DNA of 6,884 nucleotides, taken from contig CP070726.1 in assembly GCA_020350865.1 (NCBI GenBank), positions 1,069,933 through 1,076,816 on the forward strand, given 5' to 3'. Shown in pieces: positions 4,777-6,884 of the stretch (positions within the stretch are counted from its first letter, which is position 1; each line of letters begins with the position of its first letter). The translations under genes were made by a program, and so were the position numbers. The notes under the pieces were generated by a model. It ran no database searches and had not been told where the DNA came from. It saw only the letters and a list, made by a program, of their open reading frames with translations. The DNA is from Thermoplasmata archaeon. Lineage in GTDB: Archaea > Thermoplasmatota > Thermoplasmata > GCA-020350865.

Positions 4777-6884
4777 GTGATTCCACTCTTGTTATAGGAG
4801 GGGGGATCGCCGGCGTTCAAGCTGCCTTAAATCTGGCAGATGCCGGTGTGCAGGTCTATCTGGTTGAGATAAGTCCATCCCTGGGAGGACGCATGGCTCA
4901 GCTGGACAAGACCTTTCCGACAAACGACTGCTCTACATGCATTCTCTCACCAAAACTTGTGGAAGCCGTAAGGCACACCAGAATCGATATTCTCACCAAA
5001 TCCGAGGTTATTGAATGCAAAGGCGAGGCGGGTAACTTTGAAGTCAAGGTACAAAAGCACGCCAGATATGTAGATGAGAACAAATGCACAGGCTGCGGTA
5101 ATTGTGCAGAAAAGTGCCCTATAAAGACTACCAGCGAGTTCGACTGCGGTATGAGTAAAAGGAAGGCCATATACATTCCCTTTCCACAGGCAGTCCCCCT
5201 GAAGTACACAATAGATAGGGACCGTTGTTTGTACTTCCAGAAGGGTAAATGCAGGAACTGCGAAAAGGCCTGTACTGCTGGAGCCGTTGACTTCGGGCAA
5301 ACTGACGTGGAAATTGTACTCTCAGTCGGCTCCATTGTTGTGGCCACCGGTTTTGACCAGTTCGATCCTTCTGCACAAAAGGAGTACGGCTATGGCCAGT
5401 ACAAAGATGTGCTCACTGCACTGGAGTTTGAAAGGCTGCTCTCTGCATCGGGCCCCACTGAAGGGCGCCTCTTCAGACCCTCCAACGGTGAGGTGCCCAA
5501 AAGCATCACATTCATACAGTGCGTCGGCTCAAGGGATGAAAAACACAATCCCTACTGCTCCAGGGTGTGCTGCATGTATGCCATCAAGGAGGCCATGCTG
5601 GCAAAGGAGCACGAGGACAGCATAACAGAGCTCAATATCCTGTATATGGATATACGTACTTTCGGCAAGGGTTTCGAGGAGTATTACACCAGAGCAAGGG
5701 AGGACCCCGCTCTGCATTTCCTGAGGGGTAGGGTTGCTGATATTACACAGAATCCAGACGACGGTTCTTTGATAATCCGTCATGAAGACACCGAGAAGGG
5801 TGATCTCACTGAGATTGCCACCGACATGGTCGTGCTCTCCTCGGCTTTGATACCCTCCCCTTCCAATCCGGAACTTGCCCAAACTCTTGGCATTGATTTG
5901 GATGAAAACGGATTCTTCAGGGAACTCCACGGAATAACCGACCCGATCTCATCCTCAAAAAAAGGTATATTCATTTGCGGCTGTGCCCAGGGTCCAAAGG
6001 ACATTCCCGATAGTGTCTCCCAGGCACAAGCTGCTTCGGCTAGGGCGGTAGCCTTTATTGAAAAAAGAACAGAAGAAGAGATTTCTGACATTGTTTGCGA
6101 TGATGAAAAGCCACTTTCTTCGGAACAGGAGGAGCCCCGAATCGGTGTATTTGTGTGCAACTGCGGTATCAACATCGGCAACGTTGTGGATGTCGGGGCA
6201 GTGGCCGATTATGCAAAGACACTGCCCCATGTGGTGGAGGCCCAGGAAAACCTATTCACATGCTCGGAGAGCACGCAGCACAAGATCCAGGAGGCTATAG
6301 AGGAGCACAACCTCAACCGCGTGGTCGTGGCAGCCTGCACGCCGAGAACCCACGAGCCTCTCTTCAGGGAAACATGCCAGGATGCGGGTGTCAATCCGTA
6401 CCTCTTCGAGATGGCCAATATCAGGGAGCACTGCTCGTGGGTCCATTCAAAAGATGCAGAGAAGGCGACAGACAAGGCAAAGGACCTCATAGAGATGGCC
6501 TGCGCCAGGGCGGCAACATTGAAACCTTTGACCCCAAGGACCGTGGATATCACCCAGAGCGCACTGGTCATTGGCGGCGGCATTGCAGGCATCCAGGCTG
6601 CTCTGGACATCTCAGCCCGGGGCATACCCACATACCTTGTGGAAAAGGAGGACTCGCTGGGCGGCACATTAAATGAACTTCACACGCTCTCACATCCAAG
6701 AGAGAGCGCCTCAGAAATACTTAAAGGAAAATTGACCAAGCTTCAAGAATCACAGGTCAAGGTCTTAACCAATTCAATTATTGATAACATCGACGGTTTT
6801 GTTGGCAATTTCAAAGTCAACGTCAAATCGAAAGACAAGGAACACGATCTCGAGGTTGGTGCAATAATCATTGCCATTGGCTCC
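4773..6884 (+). CDS. hdrA: Large tandem-module HdrA-like iron-sulfur flavoprotein, 3' partial
   Basis: Open from the TTG at 4773 to the right edge (704 codons, no stop). Module 1 (about residues 1-440) is a compact HdrA: FAD-binding GGGIAG (9-14), NDCSTCILSPK with C53 and C56, ferredoxin motif CTGCGNCAEKCP (105-116), the same further cysteine group as the first HdrA, NPYCSRVCC, and FICGCAQGPKD. Module 2 starts near residue 456 with the N-terminal domain of canonical HdrA: IGVFVCNCG (C462, C464), C497, AACTPRTHEP (C522) and REHCSW (C554). A second FAD-binding GGGIAG (601-606) follows. After that the sequence departs from HdrA: the DCxxC cluster motif and the ferredoxin insertion are absent, and it runs straight to IIIAIGS at the edge. 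The likely role is cytoplasmic electron transfer with the Kor complex (inference). Module 1 alone resembles QmoA-type proteins, but the continuing HdrA domain makes a fusion the better call. The true length is unknown. Confidence 0.88.
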   Translation, partial: MSDSTLVIGGGIAGVQAALNLADAGVQVYLVEISPSLGGRMAQLDKTFPTNDCSTCILSPKLVEAVRHTRIDILTKSEVIECKGEAGNFEVKVQKHARYVDENKCTGCGNCAEKCPIKTTSEFDCGMSKRKAIYIPFPQAVPLKYTIDRDRCLYFQKGKCRNCEKACTAGAVDFGQTDVEIVLSVGSIVVATGFDQFDPSAQKEYGYGQYKDVLTALEFERLLSASGPTEGRLFRPSNGEVPKSITFIQCVGSRDEKHNPYCSRVCCMYAIKEAMLAKEHEDSITELNILYMDIRTFGKGFEEYYTRAREDPALHFLRGRVADITQNPDDGSLIIRHEDTEKGDLTEIATDMVVLSSALIPSPSNPELAQTLGIDLDENGFFRELHGITDPISSSKKGIFICGCAQGPKDIPDSVSQAQAASARAVAFIEKRTEEEISDIVCDDEKPLSSEQEEPRIGVFVCNCGINIGNVVDVGAVADYAKTLPHVVEAQENLFTCSESTQHKIQEAIEEHNLNRVVVAACTPRTHEPLFRETCQDAGVNPYLFEMANIREHCSWVHSKDAEKATDKAKDLIEMACARAATLKPLTPRTVDITQSALVIGGGIAGIQAALDISARGIPTYLVEKEDSLGGTLNELHTLSHPRESASEILKGKLTKLQESQVKVLTNSIIDNIDGFVGNFKVNVKSKDKEHDLEVGAIIIAIGS

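Noticed and set aside
4773..6110. Second HdrA as QmoA of the quinone-interacting Qmo complex
   Set aside because: Module 1 resembles QmoA, but the frame continues into a full HdrA N-terminal domain and a second FAD module, and neither qmoB, qmoC nor aprAB is visible.
6155..6676. 173-codon plus-strand frame inside the second hdrA
   Set aside because: It is a different frame within the continuous HdrA frame, with a low-complexity Gly/Arg/His-rich translation and no domain; the HdrA frame carries all the motifs.

Overview
The window is a gap-poor, single-strand (+) operon fragment from a strict anaerobe. It holds six genes: an HdrA-MvhD fusion cut by the left edge, a complete four-subunit 2-oxoacid:ferredoxin oxidoreductase in the order korD-korA-korB-korC, and a second, very large HdrA-like protein cut by the right edge. 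Junctions are tight: 14 nt, a 4-nt overlap, 53 nt, a 14-nt overlap and a 3-4 nt overlap. No promoter, terminator, RNA gene, repeat or mobile element is visible. No stretch over 300 bases lacks a gene.

The main result is at positions 57-59. The reading frame of the left-edge HdrA contains an in-frame TGA exactly where the fourth cysteine of a CxxCxxCxxxCP [4Fe-4S] motif belongs. The second HdrA in this window has an ordinary cysteine at the aligned position (5115-5117). A hairpin that can be folded by hand lies just downstream, at about 61-96, with its loop 18 nt after the TGA and a G as first loop base. This matches the layout of a bacterial SECIS element. Three other genes here end in TGA, so the code is not globally changed. 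The best reading is a selenocysteine-containing HdrA. A standard gene caller would truncate it at the GTG at 63.

Organism: the evidence points to a bacterium with selenocysteine insertion and Hdr/Kor-based energy metabolism, such as a sulfate-reducing or syntrophic Desulfobacterota-like lineage. Support comes from the cis SECIS-like hairpin inside the coding region, strong Shine-Dalgarno sites and the gene content. Arginine codons AGG/AGA and isoleucine ATA are common, so an archaeon or another anaerobic phylum is not excluded. Only 14 nt follow the first gene, leaving no room for an archaeal-type SECIS directly after its stop.

How the genes may work together (inference): KorABCD oxidises a 2-oxoacid, probably 2-oxoglutarate, with CoA and passes low-potential electrons to KorD or a soluble ferredoxin; the reverse, carboxylating direction is also possible. 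The flanking flavin/Fe-S HdrA proteins are candidates to receive or supply those electrons. The MvhD domain is the usual adaptor between HdrA and an electron-donating partner. HdrA is the flavin site of electron bifurcation in known Hdr complexes. No hdrB or hdrC is visible, so the final acceptor is unknown.
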